A stretch of DNA of 64,000 bases from Nectonema munidae (taxonomy: Eukaryota; Nematomorpha; Nectonematoida; Nectonematidae). The stretch is taken from assembly GCA_030549495.1 (NCBI GenBank), contig JAUIRK010000673.1, positions 372,001-436,000 on the forward strand, in the 5' to 3' direction. Shown here piece by piece: positions 1 to 10,815 of the stretch (position 1 is its first letter; the number at the start of each line of letters is the position of its first letter). Below the pieces are notes generated by a model, which saw nothing but the letters and a program-made list of their open reading frames with translations, ran no database searches and had not been told where the DNA came from. The translations under genes were made by a program, and so were the position numbers.

Positions 1-4
1 TAGA

Positions 5-76
5 ACTCCTCTAATGAGGTCACCATAGGGACCAAGTCTTTTGACCGTTATTTAGGATTGACCTCATTAGAGGAGT
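5..76. repeat. Perfect 18-bp inverted repeat (hairpin)
   Basis: The arm at 5-22 (ACTCCTCTAATGAGGTCA) is exactly complementary to 59-76, with a 36-base spacer that contains one TGACCG motif. The segment TAGAACTCCTC at 1-11 also recurs in inverted form at 882-892. It may be the terminal or subterminal structure of a mobile element that runs off the left edge. No gene is associated with it. Confidence 0.8.
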
Positions 77-748
77 AGTTATGTTATTTGAGAGTAAAAG
101 GATAACTTTTATAATCAATCAAAAACATTTATATTTTTTTCAAAAATAAACTTAAAATGTCACAGAGAAATAAAAAAAGTAAAATCTATAAAGTTATTTT
201 TATTTTGCAAAAAAACGGTACTAATTTTACTTTTTAATAAAGTAGGTATCGATTAATGTTTGCTTTTTTGCTAGCTCTCCTAAAACCATTACTTGCTCAA
301 CGTCTTTTTCTCCAAGCTTTTTTATTGGACTTCCATAAAACAGGGAAAGCTTCATAAGGAACATTTTTAAAACAACATGGCTTCTGAAATCTTCCTATAA
401 CGAACTTACTAAGATTGATTTACATGTGTTTGTGCTATACTACTACTACTTACTATTATCACTAATCCCCTCTCACATACATACAACATTGTCCTACCAT
501 GTATCTATCCAATTATATAAGCACCATATAATGTTCACAGCATAAACACAAGAGGGTAATCATAATGCTAATGCTAAAGACAAAGTTAGATTCTATAACT
601 TTATATCAATAGGGTAACAAAAAACAGATGGTGAGGAAAACTGATTTAAAATTCGCAACTCAAAAGTGTCTTTATTTTGATGTTAAAACTTGATCCCTTT
701 GAAAATTTACCCAATTTCTCCGTTTTGACAAAAATATGCGATGATAGA
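77..748. other. Gene-free AT-rich stretch
   Basis: No reading frame, RNA gene or repeat is recognised here. It lies between the hairpin at the left edge and the TGACCG cluster. Confidence 0.5.
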
Positions 749-877
749 TGACCGTAGTACGCAATACGGGAGTGACCGTTATACTCAATAATTATGCAAT
801 ATATAGAAATATAAAAGAATTCGGGACTATACTTTCTGACCGTATTAGAAGCGTTGACCGCTGTCCAGGAGTGACCG
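749..877. repeat. Cluster of TGACCG motifs
   Basis: TGACCG occurs in the same orientation at 749, 773, 837, 855 and 872, and once more at 42, usually followed by T. Five copies in 129 bp of AT-rich DNA is far above chance. Subterminal motif clusters of this kind are common transposase-binding arrays in cut-and-paste transposons, and a decayed piggyBac lies just to the right. That function is an inference. Confidence 0.5.
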
Positions 878-1261
878 TAGGGAGGAGTTCTACTCTACTA
901 AATACGAGAATGTCATGAAAAATAAAAAACGCGGGAAAATAAGCCAAGAAACTTGTTAAAATTGAACAAGACAAAAGGTTTTTGAATGATCAGAGAACTG
1001 TTAGGAAAATGTATATCGATAAAGAAGATGTTCAATATTCCCCTAAAATTTTTCTAAAAGAGACACGTAAAAGTGCTGAAGAGGGAAGAAAAAAGTCATA
1101 AATTTTATCACTACTATCCAAAACATGCGTAGAGTCCACTTCCGATAATGACAAATCAAGTAAAGAATCTGAGAGCAATACCAACACTTCATGTGTTATC
1201 GAAGTTGATAAGAACAAAAAAGCATACTCAAAAAAAATTATTTTCTTTCGAAGAGTATCTA
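878..1261. other. No gene recognised
   Basis: Short frames occur on both strands, but none resembles a known protein. The expected C-terminal part of the piggyBac transposase to the right is not recognisable here, so it is probably deleted or very decayed. Confidence 0.4.
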
Positions 1262-2700
1262 GTGGTTGTTTTAACTGGATGCTTGTTCAGAGTATTGCTG
1301 ATAGCAATTACTGATCGCAGCACGTTCCTTTCTATTTAGCTCCATTGAACTCAATCTCGGGAAGTTTTTGCATCTTAGAGAAAAAGTCACTTTAATCTTC
1401 AGTTCTTTTGTTTTCTTTAAAATCTGATAAGTAGAAAAGTAATTATCTGTTACGAAATCATAATTATTTGCAAAAGCTTTGTTCACACTGTCTGCAAAAT
1501 TCAGAAGAACTGAAGGTCCAAGTCCATATTCTGTGTAATACTTTTTCCCTGATACATGTCATAGTTTATGCAGTATTCAGGAGAAACCCAGTGAGACCAC
1601 TGCTTGTAACCGAATCTAATCGGCTTACCTTTCATGAATTGCTTAATACAATGATTGCCGAAGTATGGATCATCGTTTCATCAATAGAATGAAACTCTTT
1701 CATCGGCATGTACAAGCTATATTTTTCTTTCATATGTATTACAATCTTTCTAACTTTAGAAAATTTATCTGATAAATCAAGCTTTGTATTGTTGCAAAGG
1801 TGTAAAAAGCTTTTTATTTCTTGGAACCTTTTTCTTCTCATCCCTCCTGATATTAATGTATTGAAACAATCTGGTTTTTTCCTAATACATCGTTCTTCTC
1901 TGAAGAGTTGAATAGCCCGACTAAATTAATATTCCAATAAAGCACAGAATTTCTTCTCTCGTGACATTCAATGAGCTATTTCTTTGAGCAGCATACAGAA
2001 GGCAATATTCAACAATTGAAGTAATCAACTCCATATTTAAAAATATTGTGAAGGGAGTCATGCTTGGTTGTAGAATACTGGTCCGTAGACAGGAAGGTAT
2101 TCTTCATTCAGCAGTGGCGGATCCAGAAATTTCTTATAGGGGGGGGGGGGGGGGCGAAATCTATTTAAATTTTTTGCAATTTTGCTAAAAGTCTTCAAAG
2201 AATACGACAGCTGTATTATGTCTTTTAGAATCACTAATTACCTATGTTTTCATATTTTTAACATTATTTTGCCATGAATAAATTGCAAGCATTTATTTTT
2301 ATACATGTAAGGGTATACATTAGTAAGGGTCATTTCCGAAGCCATTTTTCATAGGGGGCCTATCCCCTTGGCTCCGCCACTGTCATTCAGGGTAGTTTGA
2401 TTATTAACACTGCTCCGAATTCTTTTGAACATTGCCTTTTTCTTTTTGGAGACTCAACAGTGTGATTATCTCTATCTTTAACATCCAAATTGAGTATAAC
2501 TTCCGATTGATTAGAGCTTGGGTTATCTAAATTGAAGTTATTTTCGTCCCCAGAATCTTCGTCAGATACAAGAGAACATGAGTTTATTGGGGGCTCAATA
2601 AATACATCAGCATTGGTGATAATTTCTTCAGCAATGAGATCAAGGATATCAATAATTTTAAAACTTTCTATTAACCATCTTTCGAATACTTGATTTTTTA
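1262..2700 (-). pseudogene. piggyBac transposase remnant (PGBD2/3-like)
   Basis: Read on the minus strand, this segment carries recognisable parts of a DDE_Tnp_1_7 (piggyBac) transposase in several frames. From about 2700 down to 2410 there is an acidic N-terminal region (ADVFIEPP, then SDEDSGDENN) of the type seen before the catalytic core in PGBD2/PGBD3-like proteins. About 1560-1680 reads RFGYKQWSHWVSPEYC. About 1290-1486 reads NYDFVTDNYFSTYQILKK, which is the region around the third core aspartate (usually D-x-F/Y-F/Y). Several stops and frameshifts break the frame, the C-terminal cysteine-rich domain is not visible, and a MITE at 2112-2382 interrupts the N-terminal half. The neighbouring host exon at 3187 is on the other strand. 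It is a dead transposon gene and encodes no working protein. Confidence 0.8.
2112..2382. mobile_element. hAT MITE, TIR CAGTGGCGGA, with 8-bp TSD
   Basis: This 271-bp element starts CAGTGGCGGATCC and ends TCCGCCACTG. It is flanked by perfect 8-bp direct repeats TCATTCAG at 2104-2111 and 2383-2390. It has no coding capacity and contains a run of about 16 G near 2139-2154. Terminal sequence and target-site length place it in the hAT superfamily. The larger element at 15468-15990 has the same termini and retains transposase sequence, so it is likely a relative. The MITE inserted into the already present piggyBac gene and is therefore younger than it. Confidence 0.92.
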
Positions 2701-3186
2701 AATCTTTTTATCACTCTTTTTTTAACACTAAAGCCTATGTATTTGAAAAATCTAATGGTCCTTTTTGCATAAAAAATGTTTCAATTGTTCTACACCGTAA
2801 GATTATTTCGTCATCATCTGTAAAGAATAGGGCTTCCCAATAGCTGGATCGCGATGCCTTAAAATGTTGCTAAACTATGAAAAAGAGGGCTCAAGACTCC
2901 GGCTGTATTCTACGAGTGTCTAAATAGTGTAAGAGTCTACAAACATGTGTTGCTGAGATAAACACTTCTGGATATAAGAATAAAAGTGAAATAGATTTGA
3001 TATTTGAGAAGATATGAGTCTATATTTAACGAATGTTTGCTCACTAATGCTATGTTTTGAGCGGATGGAGAAACGACCATGGGCCGGCTAGTTTTGAATA
3101 TAGTTTAGAAATAAAGGTTCGCTGTCCTGCGAGTTTGGAAATGGTTGCAGTGTGAGTGATTTAACCCTTTAAATATTCAGGAAGTG
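2701..3186. other. Upstream region of candidate gene at 3187
   Basis: No coding sequence is recognised. The last 150 bases are less AT-rich than the surroundings and lead directly into the candidate start ATG at 3187, so they may hold the promoter and 5' UTR. No clear TATA element or initiator was identified. Confidence 0.35.
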
Positions 3187-3357
3187 ATGGATAGCGAAGA
3201 AAACAAAGAAATCGAGCATCTGGAAAACCTTCTTTCATCTGGTCAACGCGAGTATGCAAGTGACGTCATTCATTCCTATTTCCACTCCCTGACTCATTTT
3301 GTAGAAGAGGCTGAATCTTTGTCAGACCAAGATCAAATCTCATTCCTTTATGAAAGT
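3187..3357 (+). CDS. Candidate first coding exon, unidentified protein
   Basis: An ATG at 3187 opens 57 codons beginning MDSEENKEIEHLENLLSSGQ, rich in charged residues and probably helical, with no stop before a plausible splice donor. GTAGGT at 3358 leaves codon phase 0; a second donor, GTAAAT at 3362, would leave phase 1. The frame closes soon after, at 3387, which fits an intron beginning here. With the phase-0 donor, the exon joins in frame to the open segment 10681-10815 on the same strand. Codon composition is clearly less AT-biased than the flanks, unlike the random frames nearby. I do not recognise the protein. Alternating acidic, leucine and aromatic residues suggest a helical-repeat or adaptor protein, but that is only an impression. 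A transposon origin is possible but nothing supports it. Confidence 0.5.
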
Positions 3358-4974
3358 GTAGGTAAATACATCAACACTTCACATTAACCCCCTCCAAAGT
3401 ATTATTTTTTGAAAGCGTATTCATGAAAAACGTCTTTTTCTCAGACTATCTTTTTAACTGTGAATTGAAATAACTAATGTGGACGCGCACATTTGTCCTT
3501 GTAATTTCCAACAACGTTGAACGACTCTCAACTTTTATACATTTATATCGTTGTTTTCAAGAATCTTTTCTTTATTCTTTTAAATATACATTTAGTAATA
3601 TATTTTTCTATAATTTATTTTCAAACTATAATTCTGGACCCCGTCTCCCCTAAATAAATATCAATTTTCTCAATTGGATATCTTTATTTCAATTATTTAA
3701 AAGACTTTTTCCTTTTATGGCTAGTCTTCGTTAATTTGGTTTTTTGTTTTTCCCGCGAATGAATTCTTTTTTAATGTTACTTGAAAATGCGAGATTAATG
3801 AATAAAAATTTTATTACGCTTACAAAGTGTTTAATGAATACCAATCTGAATGTTCTTAAAATTGGTCTTTATAATTTACCCGGCTAAAAGTTGACGTAGA
3901 ATGAAGCAAATTCTTATAGCTTTAATGAGGCATTTTTGATTGTGGCAAACAAATTTTATTTTTGATTAAAGCTAATTTTATGAAATGTCTATTTTTGTTC
4001 AAAAGAATATTAATTAAGATAAATACTATGAAAGTCTCTTAATGATAATGATTTCTTTTAGATGATGATAGAAAAAAATTGTTAAAAAATGCAGTAAATC
4101 ATTTTAAGATTTTTGATGATGAAAATAAATTTACTACAAACAATGAAATGAATAATAATTAATAAAAAACAAAACTTGTCAAAAACGAATAAACCGGCAT
4201 CTGAGGAAAGAAGCACTTAAGATTTTTTATTCGTTTTTTGATATAATAGTCGATCCCAATCGCAGCCATAGTTGATCGGCTTAAGTGTAGAAAGATAGTC
4301 AGTCTGCTTGTGTGTGAATCATTTTATTGGCCCTTCTTTGATTTTGATTATCTTCTTTATTTTGACAAGTGTTATAAAGAATGAGGTTATTATCTTCAAA
4401 TTTCGTATCTTTCATGTGTCTTTGTGATTTTGTAGAGTGGCAAAAATGATTTAGTGGATGTTGTTGGTTAGCGGCCTTTGCTCTCTAGTTAACACCAACG
4501 TGTTCTTAGATAGGTAGTATAAAAGTTTCTGTGTGAAGAGGTTGTATGCTGGTATCCAAAGTGTTGCTTGCCTATTGCTAAGCGTATTGCTCTGCTTTGT
4601 AGATGAAAGTCCGACACCGTGCGGGTCTCTGTAAACTGCCAATTGTGACTAAGATGGCAAATAAGCCAGGACAGGATGCTGTTGCTTGTGAACTAGCAAA
4701 AGTTGTCTTATACAACTTACAAGAGTTATATATCCTTAAGCTTTTCATTTGAAAATGAAGTAGTCTATCGGGCACATGACATCACAATAACCTCGACACA
4801 TCCAAATATAAACACAGCTACACAAGATAAACAACAATAAATTAATTCTGAATACTTCCAAATCACAAACCACACCCTCTTCACGCAGTTTAACAAAGAA
4901 TACGACACACCCATCAATATCAAAATAAACAACCACGCACCCTAAAATACTAGGCATAACATTTGATCCTCAAA
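3358..4974. other. Putative intron, no gene
   Basis: AT-rich sequence with only short frames. If 3187-3357 and 10681-10815 belong together, this is part of their intron. The stretch around 4250-4740 is less AT-rich, but I see no protein or RNA gene in it. Confidence 0.4.
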
Positions 4975-5789
4975 ATTAGTGGTCTGGAAATACCACGGGA
5001 GACCAAATTTTCAAGCAGCGCATACCTAAAGTCCCTAAATTTATAAGACTACTTTATATTTTTTTTACAAAATTGGTGAATTTAAATACTATACTTCCAG
5101 CTAAAATATTTTAATTTAATTTTTCATATCGAATATGGTGCGCAGAATGCCCTCAGAAAAAACGCTCCCAATTAAAAAGTAGGAAAAAATGCCCCAATTT
5201 AAAATTAGGAAAAATGCCTTAACACAAAAAATTTCAAAGAATTATTAATTAAAATTTAAAAGAAAAATTTTTTTTAAAGATATGTCAAATAAAGATTTTT
5301 GTAAAAAAATAAAAAGTTAACTTTTCATTTAAAATTTAATTAAAGTAAACTAAAAAACTCAGCATACAACAATTTTTTAAATACAAAAAAAAATATAAAA
5401 CAGCAAATATTTTTGGACTTTGTGTGTATCAGAACACTTTCTAAATATAATTTGTATTTAACTGATTTTAATAACACATTCCCACAAATATGCACCTTTG
5501 CAATTGTTTTCAAGAACTTTATAAACAAAAAAACCCTATAGATTAAGAAATTTAGCCTTTCAAAACGGTACCAAATAAAAATATTTATATAATTAAAAAA
5601 AATCCTGAAAATCAAAAATTAGGGGGCATTTTTACCTACAACCATCGATTATACACTAGTTTAAAAAAATCCAAAATTGTAAAGGGGTGGAATAGGATTT
5701 TCATTTGAAAAATGAAGTAAAAAATTTTAGAGTATAACTTAAGTTTTTTGAAAACTAATTTGACGTATCACCTACAGGATACTCTATGT

Positions 5790-5850
5790 GTGCCATGGCA
5801 GGTTGGTTGAGATGATAGACCCAGGACAAGGGCCTCTGGATTCGATTCCT
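5790..5850 (+). repeat. tRNA-like (SINE-type) core inside the repeat
   Basis: TGGCAGGTTGG at 5796-5806 resembles a polymerase III A box, and GGATTCGATTCC at 5838-5849 resembles a B box; their spacing is about that of a tRNA. The copy at 18056-18115 keeps the same arrangement with a worse B box. No cloverleaf or anticodon could be assigned, so this is not called a tRNA gene. Confidence 0.4.
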
Positions 5851-6208
5851 CATCGATACGAATTTGTTCATAGTTTGACATAAGCGGTACATCAGTGCCT
5901 TGTCAATGAAAATACACCCACTGCACCTTACCTTTTACTCAAAATTGAAAAATTTGCTACATAATTAACATAAGAGAGAAAGGAAACAAAATAAACTAAT
6001 AAAGTAATTTTCACTATTTTAAAATGGAACTGTCTGTTCTCAGAATAATTTCAAAAGAATAGGAGGCATAAAGAATTAGAGTTTATTTGATATTTTCAAG
6101 TTTTTATAAGCAGCAAAAGCCAACGTTTAAGTAGCTAACCCGTATAGGGTGATTTGGTAACGCTTGTATTTTTTACATTTTCTAATTTTTTACATTTGTA
6201 ATCACTCA

Positions 6209-6468
6209 CCTACTGTTCGCGGAGCCCTATGCAAAACGGATTGCGCGGGGCCGAGTGTGGGTAGGAAAAAAGATTAAAAGTGAGAAATAAGATTTTGAAA
6301 AAAAGAAAAGGGATTTTACTTTTTCATCAACACAAAATGACGATCAAATAACTTTTCTCTGCGAACTTTGCATTTAGCGAAATCATACAATATATCATCA
6401 AAATGAAAAATGAGAAGCGCGGGGCCCACTACGGCCGCATAGGTTGCAGTGGCCTAAGGCCGGCCCTG
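6209..6468 (-). mobile_element. hAT MITE of the CAGGGCCGGCC family
   Basis: The right end CCTAAGGCCGGCCCTG at 6453-6468 and the internal sequence (GCGGAGCCCTATGCA, then ATTGCGCGGGGCC, then CAAAATGACGATCAAA) match, in inverted orientation, the element at 56426-56676. The left terminus is eroded. Candidate target duplications are imperfect (ATCACTCA and ATCGATCA). It is absent from copy B of the surrounding repeat, which marks it as a later insertion. Confidence 0.8.
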
Positions 6469-6883
6469 ATCGATCATAGTATACAAAAATGGTAGTTTAA
6501 TCACTTTTCATAAAATTATTCAAGTCTAAGAACACAAAATCATTAAAAAATTATTTAATCATAGTATACGAGAACAAGAAAATCATTGCGTTTTTTTTGA
6601 ATATTTCTGTCCAGAAATAAAATTCTGACAGCTATCATAAATAGATCAAGTACATTTTTAACACATGAAACATTTTGTTTGGATATTATATTTTTATTAT
6701 AATAATCAATAATAATCAACAAATTTTCTTTAAAAAGATTTAATTATGTAGTGTTACCTACAAAATTTAACAATTGAACATTATAAAAAATATCTTGCTT
6801 TTAAACTGAATAGCTAGACAAAATATTCATTCACAAATAGCTATTGAAAGAATTTTTTTGACTTGAAAAAATTACAAAATGTA

Positions 6884-7080
6884 CCACACTTCACAATTTT
6901 TAGATAGGATTAGATGATTATCACTCACTGTATGTAACACTGCTCATTCAGAACCACACTTCACAATTTTTAGATAGGATTAGATGATTATCACTCACTG
7001 TATGTAACACTGCTCATTCAGAACCACACTTCACAATTTTTAGATAGGATTAGATGATTATCACTCACAGTATGTAACAC
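6884..7080. repeat. Tandem repeat, 70-bp unit, about 2.8 copies
   Basis: The unit starting CCACACTTCACAATTTTTAG begins at 6884, 6954 and 7024. The copies are almost identical (one visible difference, ACTCACTG versus ACTCACAG), and the third is cut short after TATGTAACAC. Near-identity suggests recent expansion. No coding content. Confidence 0.95.
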
Positions 7081-8339
7081 TTAAATAAAATTGAAAATCA
7101 AAAAAGACATTTTAGAAAATAAAATTTTTGTGTTTTTTAAAAAATAAAAATTTAGTTTCTCCATTTAATCTTCGCCTTAGCTCTTATTGAAATTTACAAA
7201 ATTTACATTTTGTTTGAATTTTGATCACACATTTAATTAATGAAGAAAGATTGAGTTAAAAAATTCAATGGAGTAAAAAGTGCGACTGTGTTTAAAGAGA
7301 ACCAATCACAAAAATGTTGCAAATACTTTTTCGATAAATATAATAACTGCACTGTTATCTTTAGATATTTTTTCTTGTTTGCAGGTTTTACTTCTTAATT
7401 TTTCATTATTTTTTCAGCACGAATTAAATCTATCATAGAACATTTCGTTGAGCATAGATTGGCAGCTGTCAATGATATCAATCAAAAAATTTTATTCTCT
7501 TTTCTAAACTTCAAAATTGGAACCAACATTTCACAAGTATTTCTTTTGTAAAGTGCTTAAATTTCAGTATTCCTAATGCTTTTTTCATACCATAGAACAT
7601 TATGACAAAGTTGATTCAGTTTTATAATCGCTTCTTGAAACTCCTTATCCACGTTGAATCTAAAGATCTTGAAGTCATAAAGAAGAAACTACCATCTATC
7701 AATAATTTTATGTTCGAAATGAAAAAAAATAAACCAACTTACTGACAAAATTATTGCTTTTTTGAAAAAGATTTTACTTTTGTATTTTTCTGTACATCTA
7801 GAATTATATTTTTTACACTATAAATTCAAAGTTTTTTTTCATAATTTCATATTTATAAATATTTTATCTATTGAAAATCGATACCTTAAACGACATTTTA
7901 AATGTTTTTTTTTCTAAATCTTGAACATTTGCAGTTATATTTTTCCAAATTCTTAAATTATATTCTTAAGTTTTTCTGCTCTCCAAAACAAAAATTTATA
8001 ATTTTAATCTTATGAGCTTGCTAAAGCTCTGGAGGTATTATATATGCAAACAGATTCGCCAAGATACTACTATGTATTTAATTGTAAAAAATCTGAGGTC
8101 AAAAATTAAAGTTTTTAAAATTACATGAAATTTTATATTAAAGTTTGCCCTATAATTATTAACTTTCATTCAAAATTTTGGCTCATTTGAAATTATATGA
8201 AAAAAATTATGAGCCCTTAAAAATTTGTGGATAATTTTTAATATTTATTTTCTTTTATACATTTAAAAAAGTTGTAATAAACTTCCTCATTTGGCTATAG
8301 CGGCGCAAATGAATTTCCCTAGAAAATTCTTAATGTGTA
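7081..8339. other. Gene-free AT-rich stretch
   Basis: No reading frame, RNA gene or recognisable transposon was seen. Confidence 0.5.
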
Positions 8340-8790
8340 TTATGCATATAGGAAAACTTTCATTGTAAGGTATAGAAATTCAGTTAACATGGATGTACAT
8401 AGGAAGTATAGAGAAAAATCTATTAAATTGTATATAAAATTTCATTTACATGGATGTACATGGGAAATATAGGAAGTTGTGTAAGAATTCATGTACACAA
8501 TTAATTCACGTATTCAATGTACACGTGTACATAGGATAACTTTTATTGTAAGGTATAGAAATTTAGTTAACATGGATGTACGAATGTATATAGGAAGTAT
8601 AGAAAAGTTGTGTAATAAAGAGTAAGTTCATGTACAAGATTAATCTACATATTCAATGTACACGTGTACATAGGATAACTTTCATTGTAAGGTATAGAAA
8701 TTTAGTTAACATGGATGTACATAGGAAGTATAGGAAAAGTTGTTTAAGATAGAGTATTAATCTACGTATTCAATGTACACGTAAAGAAAA
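8340..8790. repeat. Imperfect tandem repeats with palindromic CACGTG core
   Basis: Units of about 139 bp share TAGGATAACTTTNATTGTAA, GGTATAGAAATTTAGTTAAC and CATGGATGTACATAGGAAGT. The perfect 16-base palindrome ATGTACACGTGTACAT occurs at 8517-8532 and 8656-8671, and a truncated form follows near 8768. A more diverged unit starts near 8347. No frame runs through it. Confidence 0.85.
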
Positions 8791-10680
8791 ACTTATAATT
8801 TCCAATTCAAAATATCAAAAAATTACTACTTCAAAAATGAAAGTTAGTTTACCACATAAAACCTATAAATATCAGAAGTTATAAAATTTTATCGTAATAT
8901 TTTGTTGCGTCGATTAAAACACAAAACAATCAATAGTAAAGCATTCAATCACATCAAGGTAAAAAAGTTTAAAAAGCATTACAAGTAAAGTATAGAAAAA
9001 CAAGTTAAGAAAGCCAAACCAGTCTAATGTGCTAAAAAGTTACATATTTTGTTTAAAAAAGGCATAATATTTTTAAATTGATACTTAATAAAAGAAATTA
9101 GAAAATGTAAGTTTCTTGCTCCTTCCCAGATTTCCAATCACGGTACTGATGACAATTTATTTAAACTTGATACAATTCAAATCTTCAAGTTTCATCAGAT
9201 AAAAATATAGAAATTCTGACTTTAATTTTACTCGTGTTTACACTTCATTTTAATTTCCCCGTTTGTTTAACCCTATTGGTAGTGGGCCGAATTTGTCCGC
9301 TCAAGAGCTGGGAGGGCGTAAAGTGCCCCCCTCCCTATTTTTCTCACAGATATTAATAAGTTTTTACAAATATTTTAATTTGATATATATATTTCAAATA
9401 TGCTGAATTCAGTGGTGATGTCCATTTTTTTATCTCAATCAATCAAACCTGTTAAAAATTGATTTATATATCAAATCTCATGTCAAAAAGAAGCTTTTTA
9501 TCTAAATAATTATATAACGTTTTTTACACATTTATATACCTATTTTCAAGTATGCCCAATTTAGTGGTGATGCTTCAATGTCAAATATATAAACTTGAAA
9601 ATAAATTCTACTTGCAGTATTTCTCTGCTAATTATTTTCTAATTTATTTAATAACCAAATTTTGGTATTTAATCCACTCAAAATATTTCATTTGTCAATA
9701 AATTAGGTATCTCGATAAGATCATCATTTTTGTTACAAATTCGTTATGGGCTGGTAGTCTCTACATCATTTCTTCTATACTTTATACTGTATGTAATTTT
9801 GCTATTCATTTTATGATGATCCTTTCTTGGTAGCTCTTTTTTAATTAGAAATTTATTTCTGCAATCTGTATAGGAAAAAAATTTTTAAGGATTTATTTTG
9901 AATAGATTTTTTCCATGTTCAAATCATTCTGATTAAAGAATCTTCTTGATCTTAGTCTTTTTTTTTATCAGTATCGTGTATTTTATTATCAGGTGATATG
10001 AAGAGATATTCATCCTGTATATTTATCAACAAATCCCAGTTCAAATGTTTTTTTCTGATGAAATCATTCGTGATGTTCATTGTTCAATTACAAAAAGTTT
10101 TCCACCTTCTTCATCTAAAAGACTCTCTCTTTCACGCAAAAGGAAAAAGATGGATAAATTCAATTTAAATTATCTTGATAGTGACTAAATCACATATTGT
10201 CATCTGAAACAGTTTTGATACTCTCACCTATTCAAAATTTTCTGATTTTCTACCCATTTTAGTGAAATGATAATTGTAATCTTAGCTGATAAACTATAAA
10301 TTTAAAGATTTTTCATTTCCAAAAGAAGAACTTCTTTTTCACGATCAAATTCTTTTTTGAAGCACCTAATATTAGATCATTACGCCACTTCCTATTTCAT
10401 TAGAACATGGTAGATCTTCCATTTAGTCAAGATACATACTTCTTTTTGAAAAAATTCTTTTCATCACACGTTGTCTTTTCAATTAGTTTTCAGGTTGCTT
10501 CCTTCTCTCATACTAATCTCCAAAAGATTTTATAATACGTTTTTGTTTTTAAAATAAATATTTCATATTCAACATGATTGAGGAAAGTATTATAAGCGAA
10601 AATATACAAAAAAATATTTTTTTATTATATAACCAATATATAACGATTTTTTGAAATTTTTTTACAGAATTGATTTTCAG
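8791..10680. other. Putative intron, no gene
   Basis: AT-rich with no long frame. A short GC-richer patch at about 9280-9345 has no recognisable identity. The 3' end holds two possible splice acceptors, TTTTTTACAG ending at 10667 and GATTTTCAG ending at 10680, before the candidate exon. Confidence 0.4.
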
Positions 10681-10815
10681 GCATACATCACTAATTCAAG
10701 TGACACTTCTAGGTATTTTTTAACCGTATTAAACAAATTGGAGTACAGAAATAAAATAAGTATACTCGATTTGGTTGGTATTTATACCAGCAATGATGAT
10801 GAATATGTTGAGCAG
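10681..10815 (+). CDS. Candidate internal exon, unidentified protein
   Basis: A 135-bp open segment lies between an acceptor (TTTTCAG, ending 10680) and a donor (GAGCAG followed by GTATTA at 10816). It has 45 codons in phase 0 at both ends, starting AYITNSSDTSRYFLTVLNKL and ending SNDDEYVEQ. The upstream acceptor at 10667 would add 13 bases but breaks the frame when joined to the 3187-3357 exon; the 10680 acceptor keeps it. The amphipathic pattern fits a helical-repeat protein. I do not recognise the family. Any further exons of this gene are not identified; the terminal exon at 33101-33532 is on the same strand, but LTV1 lies between. Confidence 0.42.

Larger units (their letters stand above)
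4975..6700 (+). repeat. Long dispersed repeat, copy A (mosaic)
   Basis: Blocks at about 4995-5130, 5645-5690, 5725-6180 and 6470-6700 match, in the same order and orientation, blocks at about 16883-17040, 17040-17080, 17975-18440 and 18440-18720. Shared landmarks include CCACGGGAGACCAAAT, TATACACTAGTTTAAAAAAA, TTGTTCATAGTTTGACATAA and CATAGTATACGAGAACAAG. The two copies differ by unshared inserts: about 500 bp at 5135-5640 and a MITE at 6209-6468 here, and about 890 bp in copy B. No open frame is present, so it looks non-autonomous. Part of it has a tRNA-like core. Class unknown. Confidence 0.75.

Noticed and set aside
5790-5850. True tRNA gene
   Set aside because: A- and B-box-like motifs are present, but no cloverleaf or anticodon arm could be drawn, and the unit is inside a dispersed repeat.
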